Below, in pieces: positions 37,259 through 48,155 of a DNA stretch of 64,000 nucleotides. The notes beneath the pieces are model-generated. The model did no database searches. It was not told where the DNA came from and saw nothing but the letters and a program-made list of their open reading frames with translations. The stretch's first letter is position 1, and every line of letters begins with the position of its first letter. The translations under genes were made by a program, and so were the position numbers. Source of the stretch: Alteriqipengyuania halimionae (GTDB lineage Bacteria; Pseudomonadota; Alphaproteobacteria; Sphingomonadales; Sphingomonadaceae); the NCBI RefSeq assembly GCF_009827575.1, contig NZ_WTYR01000001.1:1674001-1738000 (forward strand), read 5' to 3'.

Positions 37259-38431
37259 CTACAGCGCCTCGACGATGGTGACGTTGGCGACGCCGCCGCC
37301 TTCGCACATCGTCTGGAGGCCGTATTTCTTGCCGTGCGTCCTGAGCGCGTGAACCAGCGTCGCCATCAGCTTGGTCCCGCTCGCGCCGAGCGGATGGCCC
37401 AGTGCGATCGCCCCGCCGTGAACGTTGAGCTTGTCGGGATCGGCACCGACATGCTTGAGCCAGGCCATCGGCACCGGCGCAAAGGCTTCGTTGACCTCGT
37501 AGAGATCGATCTGGTCGATGCTCATCCCGGCGCGCTTGAGCGCCTTGTCGGTGGCGAATAGCGGCTCCTCGAGCATGATCACAGGATCGCCGGCAGTCAC
37601 GGTGAGGTTCCTGATCTTCGCGATCGGGGTCAGGCCGTAATCCTTCAGCGCCTGTTCGCTGACCACCAGGACCGCGCTCGATCCGTCGCAGATCTGGCTG
37701 GCGGTGGCGGCGGTGATCACCCCTTCCTCGGACAGTTTCTTGACCGAGGCGATCCCTTCGAGCGTGGCGTCGAAGCGGATGCCTTCGTCCAGCGTGTGCC
37801 ATTCCTCGCCATCGGGCGTTTCGATCTTCACGGGCACGATCTCGTTCTCGAACTTGCCGCTTTCGGTGGCGGCGATCGCCTTCTTGTGGCTGGCGAACGC
37901 GAATTCATCGAGCTCGTCCTTCGAGAAGCCGTGCTTCTTGGCCATCATCTCGGCCCCGACGAATTGCGACCACTGGATGCCGGGATATTTCTCTTCCAGC
38001 CCGGGCGATTTGTAGTGGCCCATCCCCTCTTTCATATAGAGCGACGCCGTCGAGCCCATCGGCACGCGGCTCATGCTTTCGATCCCGCTGGCGATGACGA
38101 CATCCTGCGTCCCGCTCATTACCGCCTGCGCGGCGAACTGGATCGCCTGCTGCGAGCTGCCGCACTGCCGGTCGATTGTGACGGCCGGGGTGCTCTCGGG
38201 CAGCGTTTTCGAAGCCAGTACCGCATTGCGGCCGACCTGCAGCGCCTGTTCGCCGCCCTGCTGGACGCAGCCCATCACGACATCTTCGATTGCCTGCGGA
38301 TCGATACCGGTACGCTCGACGATCGCATCCAGCGACTTGGCGGCGAGATCGACCGGGTGGACGCCTGACAAGCGCCCTCCCCGCTTGCCGCCTGCGGTGC
38401 GGACGGCGTCTACGATATAGGCTTCGGGCAT
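37259..38431 (-). CDS. Acetyl-CoA acyltransferase (thiolase)
   Basis: 390 residues. Nucleophile Cys90 in TIDRQCGSSQQAI, HGGAIALGHPLGASGTKL with the catalytic histidine, and the second cysteine in TMCEGGGVAN. Cleaves 3-oxoacyl-CoA to acetyl-CoA and a shortened acyl-CoA (or the reverse). ATG 38431 begins the conserved AYIVDAVRT block; the longer open frame is not supported. A palindrome 27 bases upstream is a likely operator. Confidence 0.92.
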   Translation of the reverse strand: MPEAYIVDAVRTAGGKRGGRLSGVHPVDLAAKSLDAIVERTGIDPQAIEDVVMGCVQQGGEQALQVGRNAVLASKTLPESTPAVTIDRQCGSSQQAIQFAAQAVMSGTQDVVIASGIESMSRVPMGSTASLYMKEGMGHYKSPGLEEKYPGIQWSQFVGAEMMAKKHGFSKDELDEFAFASHKKAIAATESGKFENEIVPVKIETPDGEEWHTLDEGIRFDATLEGIASVKKLSEEGVITAATASQICDGSSAVLVVSEQALKDYGLTPIAKIRNLTVTAGDPVIMLEEPLFATDKALKRAGMSIDQIDLYEVNEAFAPVPMAWLKHVGADPDKLNVHGGAIALGHPLGASGTKLMATLVHALRTHGKKYGLQTMCEGGGVANVTIVEAL

Positions 38432-38457
38432 ATAGTCAGGTCCTCTCTCGTGGATTC

Positions 38458-38477
38458 GTTTAACCGTTCGATTAAAC
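38458..38477. promoter_or_regulatory. Palindromic operator upstream of thiolase
   Basis: GTTTAACCGTTCGATTAAAC: arms GTTTAAyCG and CGrTTAAAC match at 8 of 9 positions around a two-base centre. Size and symmetry fit a TetR-family site, and a TetR gene lies in the same cluster. Confidence 0.5.
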
Positions 38478-38666
38478 TGCCAATCGCCATGCTGCAAGCG
38501 GGCAACACTCAGTGCCCGACATAGCACTGGGCAGAGCCAATCGACTGGTCGCGGCACAAGCGCGACGAGCAAAGTCTCGCGAGCGGTGCTGAGAAGCGAT
38601 TCGCACGGCGCGCGCACGGGCAGTGCGCTTTCGCGTGGCTACCGGCGATGGTTAATCCAAAACGCT

Positions 38667-38696
38667 GTTCATCGACACCAGCAGCCGGTTCATCGA
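38667..38696 (+). repeat. Direct repeat GTTCATCGA spaced 21 bases
   Basis: Two identical copies of GTTCATCGA begin at 38667 and 38688, 21 bases apart (two helical turns), about 180 bases upstream of the TonB receptor start. A regulator-binding role is possible. Confidence 0.35.
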
Positions 38697-38873
38697 GGGC
38701 AAAAAGCCTATAAAAGTCGCGCTACAGTGATGTGACACTTTTGCAACGAGGATTCACAAACACGGTTCGAAACCGCTCGTCCGGACGCCAAACGCTTGCG
38801 AAATATTACCCGATTTGCTCTCTGCCACGCTGGATAGGGATCAATCCATCCATTTCACATGGGGACCAACTCA

Positions 38874-41800
38874 ATGAAACTGTCTAGCTATTCCGTTGAT
38901 AAACGGACTGCGCTGTTTGCAGGAAGCGGGCTCGCCGCTCTTGCTCTTGCTTTTGCTTCGCCTGCCTACGCGCAGGACGCGAGCGACGAAGGCCCGGCCG
39001 ATTGCCCGGACGTCAATGACGACGGCGAATGCGATGCGCCGGAAACTCTCAACAATGCCGACGGCAGCATCCCGGAGGCAAACCGCGTTGTCGTTACCGG
39101 TTCGCGCATCCGTCGCGACGAGTTCTCGACCACCGAGCCGCTGACCGTCATCACCAAGGACGAAGTGACCCAGGCTGGTTTCAACAGCTCCACCGACGCG
39201 CTGCAGAGCACCGCCGTCACCGCGGGTTCGGGCCAGATCAACAACTACTTCGCCGGCTTCGTGACCGACGGCGGCACCGGCGCCAACACGCTGGGCCTCC
39301 GCAACCTCGGCCCGGCTCGTACGCTGATCCTGCTCAACGGTCGCCGCTTGGCGCCGGCCGGTACGCGCGGTTCGGTCGTCGCAGCCGACCTTAACGTTCT
39401 GCCGACCTCGATCGTCGAACGCATCGAAATCCTGAAGGCTGGTGCGTCTTCGGTTTACGGTTCGGACGCCATCGCCGGCGTTGTGAACATCATTACCGAC
39501 GATCAGCTTCGCGGCGTCCGCCTCGAAGCGCAGGTCAACGTTCCCGAAGTGGGCGACGGTCGCGACTATCGCGTCGCCGGTTCGTTCGGTTTCGGCAATG
39601 ATCGTCTCGATGTCGTCGGCTCGATCGAATACCGCAACCGCGAAGGTCTTTCGCGCAACGACGTGCCGTTCTTCGACTGCCCGGTCGGCGGCTTCCTTAC
39701 GGGCGAGGGAACTGCTTTCGGTTCGGGTGACACGCCCGGCCCCAACGGTTCGACCTGTTTCACGCTCGATAATGGCGGCGTGACGATCAACACCATCGGT
39801 GTTTCCAGCCGTGCCGCTCAGGACCGTCTCACCGGCGCGATCGGCAGCTACACTCGTCTCGTGCCGAATGCGGATATCCTTACTGGCCCGACCCCCGGCT
39901 TCCAGGGCGTCGATTTCTATTCGCGCGACACGTTCGATCCGGAGCAAGAGGAAGAATACCTCATCACCCCGGTCGAAATCCTCACCGGTTACCTCAACGC
40001 GTCGTACGACCTCGAAGCTCTCGGCAATGCCGAGATCTACCTCGAAGGCCTCGCAACGCGTCGTAAGTCGTCGGCGTACCTGTATCGTCAGCTTTCGCTC
40101 GACTATCCGGTGTATCTGAACGACGATTTCACGCCGACCGGTCGGGTCAATCCGCTTGTTCCGGCTCAGTTCCAGGACTCGGTCATTGCGTTCCCGAACG
40201 AGACGACCGGCGACGGCTATCTCGGCGTTCGCGCGTTCATCGGCTTCGGTCTCACGGACAGTGCGCAGCAAGTCGACTACGTTCGCATCGGCGGTGGTAT
40301 CCGCGGCGATCTCGAGGCAGTCGATGGCTGGCGTTACAATGCCTATGTCGGCAAGTCGTGGACCGACGGCACGTATGAAACCGAATCGTTCCTGACCGAC
40401 CGTCTCGCGAATTCGCTCGACGTCGTGCAGAACCCGGATGGTTCGATCAGCTGTGCCAGCGCGGCTACCAATCCGAACTGCGTCGCGGCACCGCCTCTCA
40501 ACGCAGCGACCATTGGCGGCGATCTCCCGCAGGCGTTCCGTGACTACATCCTGGTCAACACGATCGGGACCACGAAATTCCGCGAGACGACCTACTCGCT
40601 GAACTTCGACGGTCCGCTCTTCGCCCTTCCGGGCGGCGACGTACAGCTCGCCCTGGGTGCGGAATACCGCCAGCAGGAAATCGACGATACGCCCGATCAG
40701 AATGCAATCGACGGCAATCTGTACGGCCTGACCGCCGGTACGCCCACGCGCGGCAGCGACGCGGTGAAGGAAGTGTTCGGGGAAATTTACATCCCGCTTC
40801 TGGCCGATCGTCCGTTCTTCGAGAACCTGATCCTCAATGCCTCGATCCGTTACACGGACTACGATTCCTACGGCAGCGACGTGACCTACAAGGTCGCGGG
40901 CGAGTGGGAATTCTTCGACGGCCTCGGGATCCGTGGTAGCTACGGCACGTCCTATCGTGCTCCGGCTCTCGCGGAACAGTTCCTCGGTGCGACCAGCGGC
41001 TTCCTGGGCAGCGGTAGCGACCCCTGCGATGGCGGCAACTTCCCTGCAGATCCGGCCGATTACTCGCCGAATCAGCAGATCCGCGCCACGAACTGTGCAG
41101 CTGTCGGCATCGACGTGACCACGTTCACGCAGACCAGCGGGATCACGGCGTTTACCCGTGGTGGTGCCGAGACCGGTCTCGAAGCCGAAACGTCGAAGAA
41201 CTGGACCGTGGGTGTCGTTGCACGTCCTCCGATCCCGTCCTCGATCGGTTCGCTTTCGCTTGCGCTCGACTACTTCGATATCCAGGTGGATAACGGCGTG
41301 GCGAGCTTGGGCGGCGGCACGATCCTTAGCCGTTGCTATGGTGACGCCAGCTTCAACCCGAGCGAAGGCTTCTGCCGCTTCGTGGAACGTGACGCCAACG
41401 ATCGCCTGACGGTGACCAGCGGCTTCGTGAACCTGTCGACCGATATCTCGAAGGGCTTCGAGTTCAACGGTCGCTTCTCGACGGAAGCGTTTGATGGCCA
41501 GTTCATCCTGAACGCCAACGTCACGAAGTACACCGAACAGTCGACGCGCCTCTTCCCCGAAGAATTCCTGACGGATTCGAACGGGATCATTACTGCTCCT
41601 GACTGGACCGGTACGTTGGACCTGATCTACAACACGGGTCCGTTGACGTTCCGTTACGGTCTCGAGTGGATCGGTGGCGATGACGAAGCAACCTATCGTT
41701 ACTTCGCGTTCGACGAACAGACGGGCGAAACCGATCCGGAACTGGTTCAGGCCTATAAGGATCAGTATGTGCTCGAAGCCGACGATTACTTCCTGCACAA

Positions 41801-41984
41801 TCTCTCGGCGCAGTTCCGTGCCGACGACAACCTGCAGTTCACGATCGGTGTTCGGAACCTCCTGAACACGGCTCCGCCGCGGATCACGGCGGTCGGGTTC
41901 AGCACTATCGGCAACGCGCCGCTGTACTCGGGTTACGACTACGTGGGTCGCAAGTTCTTCGCGAACGTGACCTTCGGCTTCTGA
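38874..41984 (+). CDS. TonB-dependent outer-membrane receptor
   Basis: 1036 residues. Signal peptide ending SPAYAQ; an acidic N-terminal extension with Cys44 and Cys53 (CPDVNDDGECD); TonB-box-like VVVTGSRI at 72-79; a plug domain (TVITKDEVTQAGF, LNGRRLAPAG, ASSVYGSDAIAGVVNIIT); and a 22-strand barrel ending in FFANVTFGF with a terminal Phe. Size and VVVTGSRI resemble the large sphingomonad receptors for complex carbohydrates or other bulky substrates; the ligand is unknown. ATG 38874 has GGGGA eight bases upstream; ATG 38859 does not. Codons ending in T (GGT, CGT) look commoner than in neighbours, as in highly expressed genes. Confidence 0.93.
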   Translation: MKLSSYSVDKRTALFAGSGLAALALAFASPAYAQDASDEGPADCPDVNDDGECDAPETLNNADGSIPEANRVVVTGSRIRRDEFSTTEPLTVITKDEVTQAGFNSSTDALQSTAVTAGSGQINNYFAGFVTDGGTGANTLGLRNLGPARTLILLNGRRLAPAGTRGSVVAADLNVLPTSIVERIEILKAGASSVYGSDAIAGVVNIITDDQLRGVRLEAQVNVPEVGDGRDYRVAGSFGFGNDRLDVVGSIEYRNREGLSRNDVPFFDCPVGGFLTGEGTAFGSGDTPGPNGSTCFTLDNGGVTINTIGVSSRAAQDRLTGAIGSYTRLVPNADILTGPTPGFQGVDFYSRDTFDPEQEEEYLITPVEILTGYLNASYDLEALGNAEIYLEGLATRRKSSAYLYRQLSLDYPVYLNDDFTPTGRVNPLVPAQFQDSVIAFPNETTGDGYLGVRAFIGFGLTDSAQQVDYVRIGGGIRGDLEAVDGWRYNAYVGKSWTDGTYETESFLTDRLANSLDVVQNPDGSISCASAATNPNCVAAPPLNAATIGGDLPQAFRDYILVNTIGTTKFRETTYSLNFDGPLFALPGGDVQLALGAEYRQQEIDDTPDQNAIDGNLYGLTAGTPTRGSDAVKEVFGEIYIPLLADRPFFENLILNASIRYTDYDSYGSDVTYKVAGEWEFFDGLGIRGSYGTSYRAPALAEQFLGATSGFLGSGSDPCDGGNFPADPADYSPNQQIRATNCAAVGIDVTTFTQTSGITAFTRGGAETGLEAETSKNWTVGVVARPPIPSSIGSLSLALDYFDIQVDNGVASLGGGTILSRCYGDASFNPSEGFCRFVERDANDRLTVTSGFVNLSTDISKGFEFNGRFSTEAFDGQFILNANVTKYTEQSTRLFPEEFLTDSNGIITAPDWTGTLDLIYNTGPLTFRYGLEWIGGDDEATYRYFAFDEQTGETDPELVQAYKDQYVLEADDYFLHNLSAQFRADDNLQFTIGVRNLLNTAPPRITAVGFSTIGNAPLYSGYDYVGRKFFANVTFGF

Positions 41985-42005
41985 TCCGAAGCAACCGAAC
42001 AAAAG

Positions 42006-42036
42006 AAAGGGCCCCGGGAAACCGGGGCCCTTTTTT
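42006..42036 (+). terminator. Intrinsic terminator after the TonB receptor
   Basis: Twelve-base stem AAAGGGCCCCGG (42006-42017) with CCGGGGCCCTTT (42022-42033), GAAA tetraloop, T-run to 42036. Confidence 0.95.
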
Positions 42037-42110
42037 GTTGGGCGTTGCGAGGGTCGCGCCTAGGTGGGATCGAGGGGGCGCCGCGTCGCGGCGCCGCCCG
42101 TCTACCTCGG

Positions 42111-44690
<2,580 letters not shown>

Positions 44691-44725
44691 CAAAACACCC
44701 CCGGAACAGGAATTGGATGCTCGCA

Positions 44726-44753
44726 AGATGGTGTGTCTTGCATGCAACACAAG
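44726..44753 (-). promoter_or_regulatory. Sigma-32-like promoter of clpB
   Basis: On the minus strand CTTGTG (44753-44748) is followed after 14 bases by CACCATCT (44733-44726), close to the CTTGAA / CCCCATnT heat-shock pattern, 35 bases upstream of the start codon. Prediction by eye. Confidence 0.4.
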
Positions 44754-44906
44754 TGCCATTATGCGATTAGTGTGTCGTTTATACAAAACACCTTGTGCAA
44801 TCGACGAGCGTCATTGCCAATCGGGCCGGTCGCGGCGCATTGATAGACCTGACAGGACAGGGGTTCCGAACGGATGCCTGCCGCGATCGAAGGGGGGCCG
44901 ACGAAG

Positions 44907-45839
44907 ATGGAATTTGCAATCGCAACCGATGGGCTGCGCAAGAAGCTGGGCGGACGCACGGTCATCGACGACCTTGCGCTGCGGGTGCCCCCGGGCGACG
45001 TTTATGGCTTCATCGGCCCCAACGGCGCGGGCAAGACCACCGCGATGCGGCTGCTGCTCGGCCTGATCCGCCGCGACGCGGGCGACGTTTCGATCCTGGG
45101 CCGCGATCTCGACAGGGACAGGATCGGCGCATTGGCCGAAACCGGCGCCTTCATCGAGCATCCGGGCCTCTACGACCATTTGTCCGGCCGCGCCAATATC
45201 GAGCTCTACCGCCACCAGCGCGGCCTCGCGGCCAGCGAAACCGATCGCGTGCTCGAAGTGGCGGGAATGACCGAACATGCGAACCGCAAGGCCGGGCAAT
45301 ATTCGCTCGGCATGCGCCAGCGCACCGCGCTTGCCCGCACGCTGCTCGGCAATCCCAAACTGCTGCTGCTCGACGAGCCGACCAACGGCCTCGATCCCGA
45401 AGGCATCCAGGACATGCGCGAACTGATCCGCGCCCTGCCCGAACGCACCGGCGCAACCGTGTTCCTCTCGAGCCATTTGCTGGCCGAGATCGAACAGGTC
45501 GCCAAACATGCCGGATTGCTCCGCGATGGAAAGCTGGTGTTGCAGGGGCCGCTCGACGAATTGCTCGGCGGGGGTGGCGAGGCGCATATGTCGGTCGACG
45601 ATCCCAAGCGCGCCGCCGCGGTTCTGGGCCAGGCCGGATGGGCTGCTGAGAAAATCGCTGCCGACCAGATCGCCGTGCGGGGCGCTTCCGCAACCCCCGG
45701 CGAGATCGACACGGCCACCGCCAACCGCTTGCTGGTCGAAGCCGGGATCGCGGTCAGCGCGATCGCACGCCCGCGTTCCAGCCTCGAAGATCTCTATCGC
45801 CGCTCGACTGCGGCGCAACCTGCGGGAGACACGCAATGA
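44907..45839 (+). CDS. ABC transporter ATP-binding protein (ABC-2 exporter)
   Basis: 310 residues. Walker A GPNGAGKT at 37-44, signature LGMRQR in QYSLGMRQRTALARTLLG, Walker B LLLLDEPTNGLDPEG, and a C-terminal extension typical of BcrA-like drug or peptide exporters. ATG 44907 is preceded by an AGGGGGG ribosome site; an in-frame ATG at 44874 is possible. Overlaps the permease gene by four bases. Confidence 0.93.
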   Translation: MEFAIATDGLRKKLGGRTVIDDLALRVPPGDVYGFIGPNGAGKTTAMRLLLGLIRRDAGDVSILGRDLDRDRIGALAETGAFIEHPGLYDHLSGRANIELYRHQRGLAASETDRVLEVAGMTEHANRKAGQYSLGMRQRTALARTLLGNPKLLLLDEPTNGLDPEGIQDMRELIRALPERTGATVFLSSHLLAEIEQVAKHAGLLRDGKLVLQGPLDELLGGGGEAHMSVDDPKRAAAVLGQAGWAAEKIAADQIAVRGASATPGEIDTATANRLLVEAGIAVSAIARPRSSLEDLYRRSTAAQPAGDTQ

Positions 45840-46561
45840 TCCGCCTCGTCGCCGCCGAATTTTCCAAGCTGCGCCGCTCCTTCGCGCAGATCTTCGCCCT
45901 GCTCGTGCCGGCCTTCATGCCCTTGCTGGTGTTCCTCGTCCTCGCTGTGAAATCGGATGACGTGGGATGGACCAAGGTCATCGGCCAGCTCATGCTCCCG
46001 CTGTGGTTCCTGTTCCTGATGCCGATGGCGATCACCGTGTTTTGCGCGCTGGCCGGCCAGATCGAATACCGGGCCAAGGCATGGGACCAGGTGCTTTCGC
46101 TGCCATTTGCCAAACCCAAGATCTTCGCGGCCAAGCTGATCGTGTTGCTGGTCGCGATGGTGGTGATGAATTTCCTGCTGCTGATCTACACCTACGGTTT
46201 GTTCGGGGCGGCCAACGCCCTGTTCCGCCCGTTCATGACCGGCGATCCGGAAATCGCGAAGACATTCGGCGTGATGGCCAAGATCCTAGCCGCCGGGGCC
46301 TTCATGTTCGCGCTGCTGGCGTGGGCGTCGCTGCGGTTCGGCAATTTCATCGTCACCCTCACGATCGGGATCGGAGGCACGCTGGTGGCTCTGGCCGTCG
46401 CGATGACGCAGACCAAGGATGCTGACTGGTTTCCGTGGGTCCTGCCGCTGCGTGCGGTCGATCCGGCGTCGGGCAGCGAGCCGATCGTCATCGGCCTGGT
46501 CGGGGGCGCGGTCACCGTGGTGCTCGCGCTGATCGACCTCTCGCGCAAGCAGTTCCGCTGA
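45836..46561 (+). CDS. ABC-2 type permease
   Basis: 241 residues, six hydrophobic segments, with an EFSKLRRSF basic N-terminus. Resembles the permease subunits of lantibiotic or bacitracin self-protection ABC-2 transporters. Substrate unknown. Functions with the ATPase encoded just upstream (ATGA overlap); no regulator or two-component system is adjacent. Confidence 0.87.
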   Translation: MIRLVAAEFSKLRRSFAQIFALLVPAFMPLLVFLVLAVKSDDVGWTKVIGQLMLPLWFLFLMPMAITVFCALAGQIEYRAKAWDQVLSLPFAKPKIFAAKLIVLLVAMVVMNFLLLIYTYGLFGAANALFRPFMTGDPEIAKTFGVMAKILAAGAFMFALLAWASLRFGNFIVTLTIGIGGTLVALAVAMTQTKDADWFPWVLPLRAVDPASGSEPIVIGLVGGAVTVVLALIDLSRKQFR

Positions 46562-46568
46562 GCGAGGC

Positions 46569-48035
46569 CTAACCCGCGCCGATGGTGTCGAGCCCCGGCA
46601 CCATCACCGTGCGTCCGCCGCCGAATTCCTCGCGCACCACGATCAGGCCCTGCCGTTCGAGGTGGCCGAGCAGGCGGCGGATGCGGCCCGGCGAACTGGT
46701 GCCATAGGCGCGAGCGAGCGCTTCCTCGTCTACCAGCACTTCGCCCGCATGGGCGGCGCGCGCGATGACGTAGAACGGGCCGAGCAGATCGTCGTCGACC
46801 GTGCTGGCGAGCGAGAGGATCTGCGCGCGCGTATCTTCGTCCAGTTCGTCGAGCCCGGCCCCGGCCTCGGCAAACTTGCGCCGGAACGAGGCCATGTCCG
46901 GCATCGGACCGATCAGGCGTTCGCGGCGGCAGCGTGTGAGGAAGGACTGGTATTGCGCGCTCGACGATTGCGCGACGACCGTATCGTCATTCGCCAGCTC
47001 GCCGATGATCGCTTCGATGCGGGCCACCGTCTCGTTCGGCTCGGCCGCAAGTGCCGGATCGCCGCCATCGGAAGATGCCACCTGCGCCTGCTCGGCCCGC
47101 GCGATGCTCTCGCTCACATCCTCGACCGGCGGGGCCGGCGGCGGCGCGGGCGGTGGCGGCGCGGCCTTGGCAGCGACTTCGGCCAGCCCGTCGGTCAGCA
47201 GCGAGGCCATGTCTTCGGGTGCAGTTTCGGGCAGCGCCATCAGCCCTTCGGCACGCGCCTTGTGACCCGACTGGACCGGGCCGATCTTGACCGCCACCGG
47301 CACCCGCGTGATCGCCGGCCCAAGTGCGAGGAAATGGCCGCGTTCTAGCTCGCGGATACGCTCGGCCTGGCGGCGCTCCATGCCCAGCAGGTCCGCCGCG
47401 CGGACCATATCGATGTCGAGGAAAGTCCGCCCCATCAGGAAGTTCGAAGCTTCGGCGGCCACGTTCTTCGCCAGCTTGGCGAGACGCTGCGTGGCGACGA
47501 TCCCGGCCAGCCCGCGCTTGCGCCCGCGACACATCAGATTCGTCATCGCCGATAGCGTCATCCGCCGTGTGTCCTCGGCGATCTCGCCCGCGACCGAGGG
47601 CGCGAACATCTGTGCTTCGTCGACCACCACCAGCGCGGGGAACCAGTGTTCGCGCGGCGCATCGAACAGCGCGCCAAGGAATTGCGCGGCGCAGCGGATC
47701 TGCTGTTCGACCTCGAGCCCTTCGAGCGCCAGTACGACGCTCGCGCGGTGTTCGCGGATGCGGCGGGCGAGCGCCTCGATCTCGGGCGGGGAATAGGCCG
47801 CACCGTCGACCACGACATGACCGAACGGCTCGGCGAGCGAAGTGAAATCCCCTTCGGGATCGATCACCACCTGCTGGACCATCTTGGCGCTCTCTTCGAG
47901 CAGGCGGCGCAGCAGGTGCGACTTGCCGCTGCCAGAATTGCCTTGCACCAGCAGGCGCGTGGCAAGCAGCTCCGCAACATCGAATTCGACCGGCTTGCCC
48001 GACGATTCGTGACCGATGACGACCTTTTCCCTCAC
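46569..48035 (-). CDS. HerA-like ATPase with C-terminal helix-turn-helix
   Basis: 488 residues. FtsK/HerA superfamily: Walker A GNSGSGKS at 32-39, VVIDPEGDF, Walker B PALVVVDEAQMFAP, and GIVATQRLAKLAKNV (sensor-like). A Pro/Ala-rich hinge near residue 290 leads to a C-terminal part with a winged helix (ARAYGTSSPGRIRRLLGHLERQGLIVV). Possible DNA translocase; no NurA nuclease gene is adjacent, so this is probably not the archaeal-type resection pair. Function unproven. Confidence 0.8.
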   Translation of the reverse strand: MREKVVIGHESSGKPVEFDVAELLATRLLVQGNSGSGKSHLLRRLLEESAKMVQQVVIDPEGDFTSLAEPFGHVVVDGAAYSPPEIEALARRIREHRASVVLALEGLEVEQQIRCAAQFLGALFDAPREHWFPALVVVDEAQMFAPSVAGEIAEDTRRMTLSAMTNLMCRGRKRGLAGIVATQRLAKLAKNVAAEASNFLMGRTFLDIDMVRAADLLGMERRQAERIRELERGHFLALGPAITRVPVAVKIGPVQSGHKARAEGLMALPETAPEDMASLLTDGLAEVAAKAAPPPPAPPPAPPVEDVSESIARAEQAQVASSDGGDPALAAEPNETVARIEAIIGELANDDTVVAQSSSAQYQSFLTRCRRERLIGPMPDMASFRRKFAEAGAGLDELDEDTRAQILSLASTVDDDLLGPFYVIARAAHAGEVLVDEEALARAYGTSSPGRIRRLLGHLERQGLIVVREEFGGGRTVMVPGLDTIGAG

Positions 48036-48155
48036 GCCATCGACGCTAGCGAGGCGCCGGAGCTTAACGAAGGGGGCGTCGGGGGTTTTACCCAGACGGA
48101 TTGCGCTTGCTTGGTCGGCTCGTTACCCCTGTCACCGGGAAGAGGAATCGCACGC

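Larger units (their letters stand above)
38432..38873. other. 442-base divergent intergenic region
   Basis: No gene, tRNA or riboswitch is recognised. It holds the thiolase operator (38458-38477), a nine-base direct repeat at 38667 and 38688, an AAAAGT/ACTTTT inverted pair (38712-38717, 38737-38742), and the ribosome site GGGGA (38861-38865) of the TonB receptor. AT content rises toward the receptor gene. Confidence 0.6.

Noticed and set aside
38760-38780. GGTTCGAAACC resembling a tRNA T-loop
   Set aside because: No acceptor or anticodon arms can be drawn around it.
38871-42002. A 1043-codon open frame antisense to the whole TonB receptor
   Set aside because: It mirrors the receptor exactly and encodes a Glu/Arg/Val-rich sequence with no signal, fold or motif; an effect of the codon usage of the real gene.
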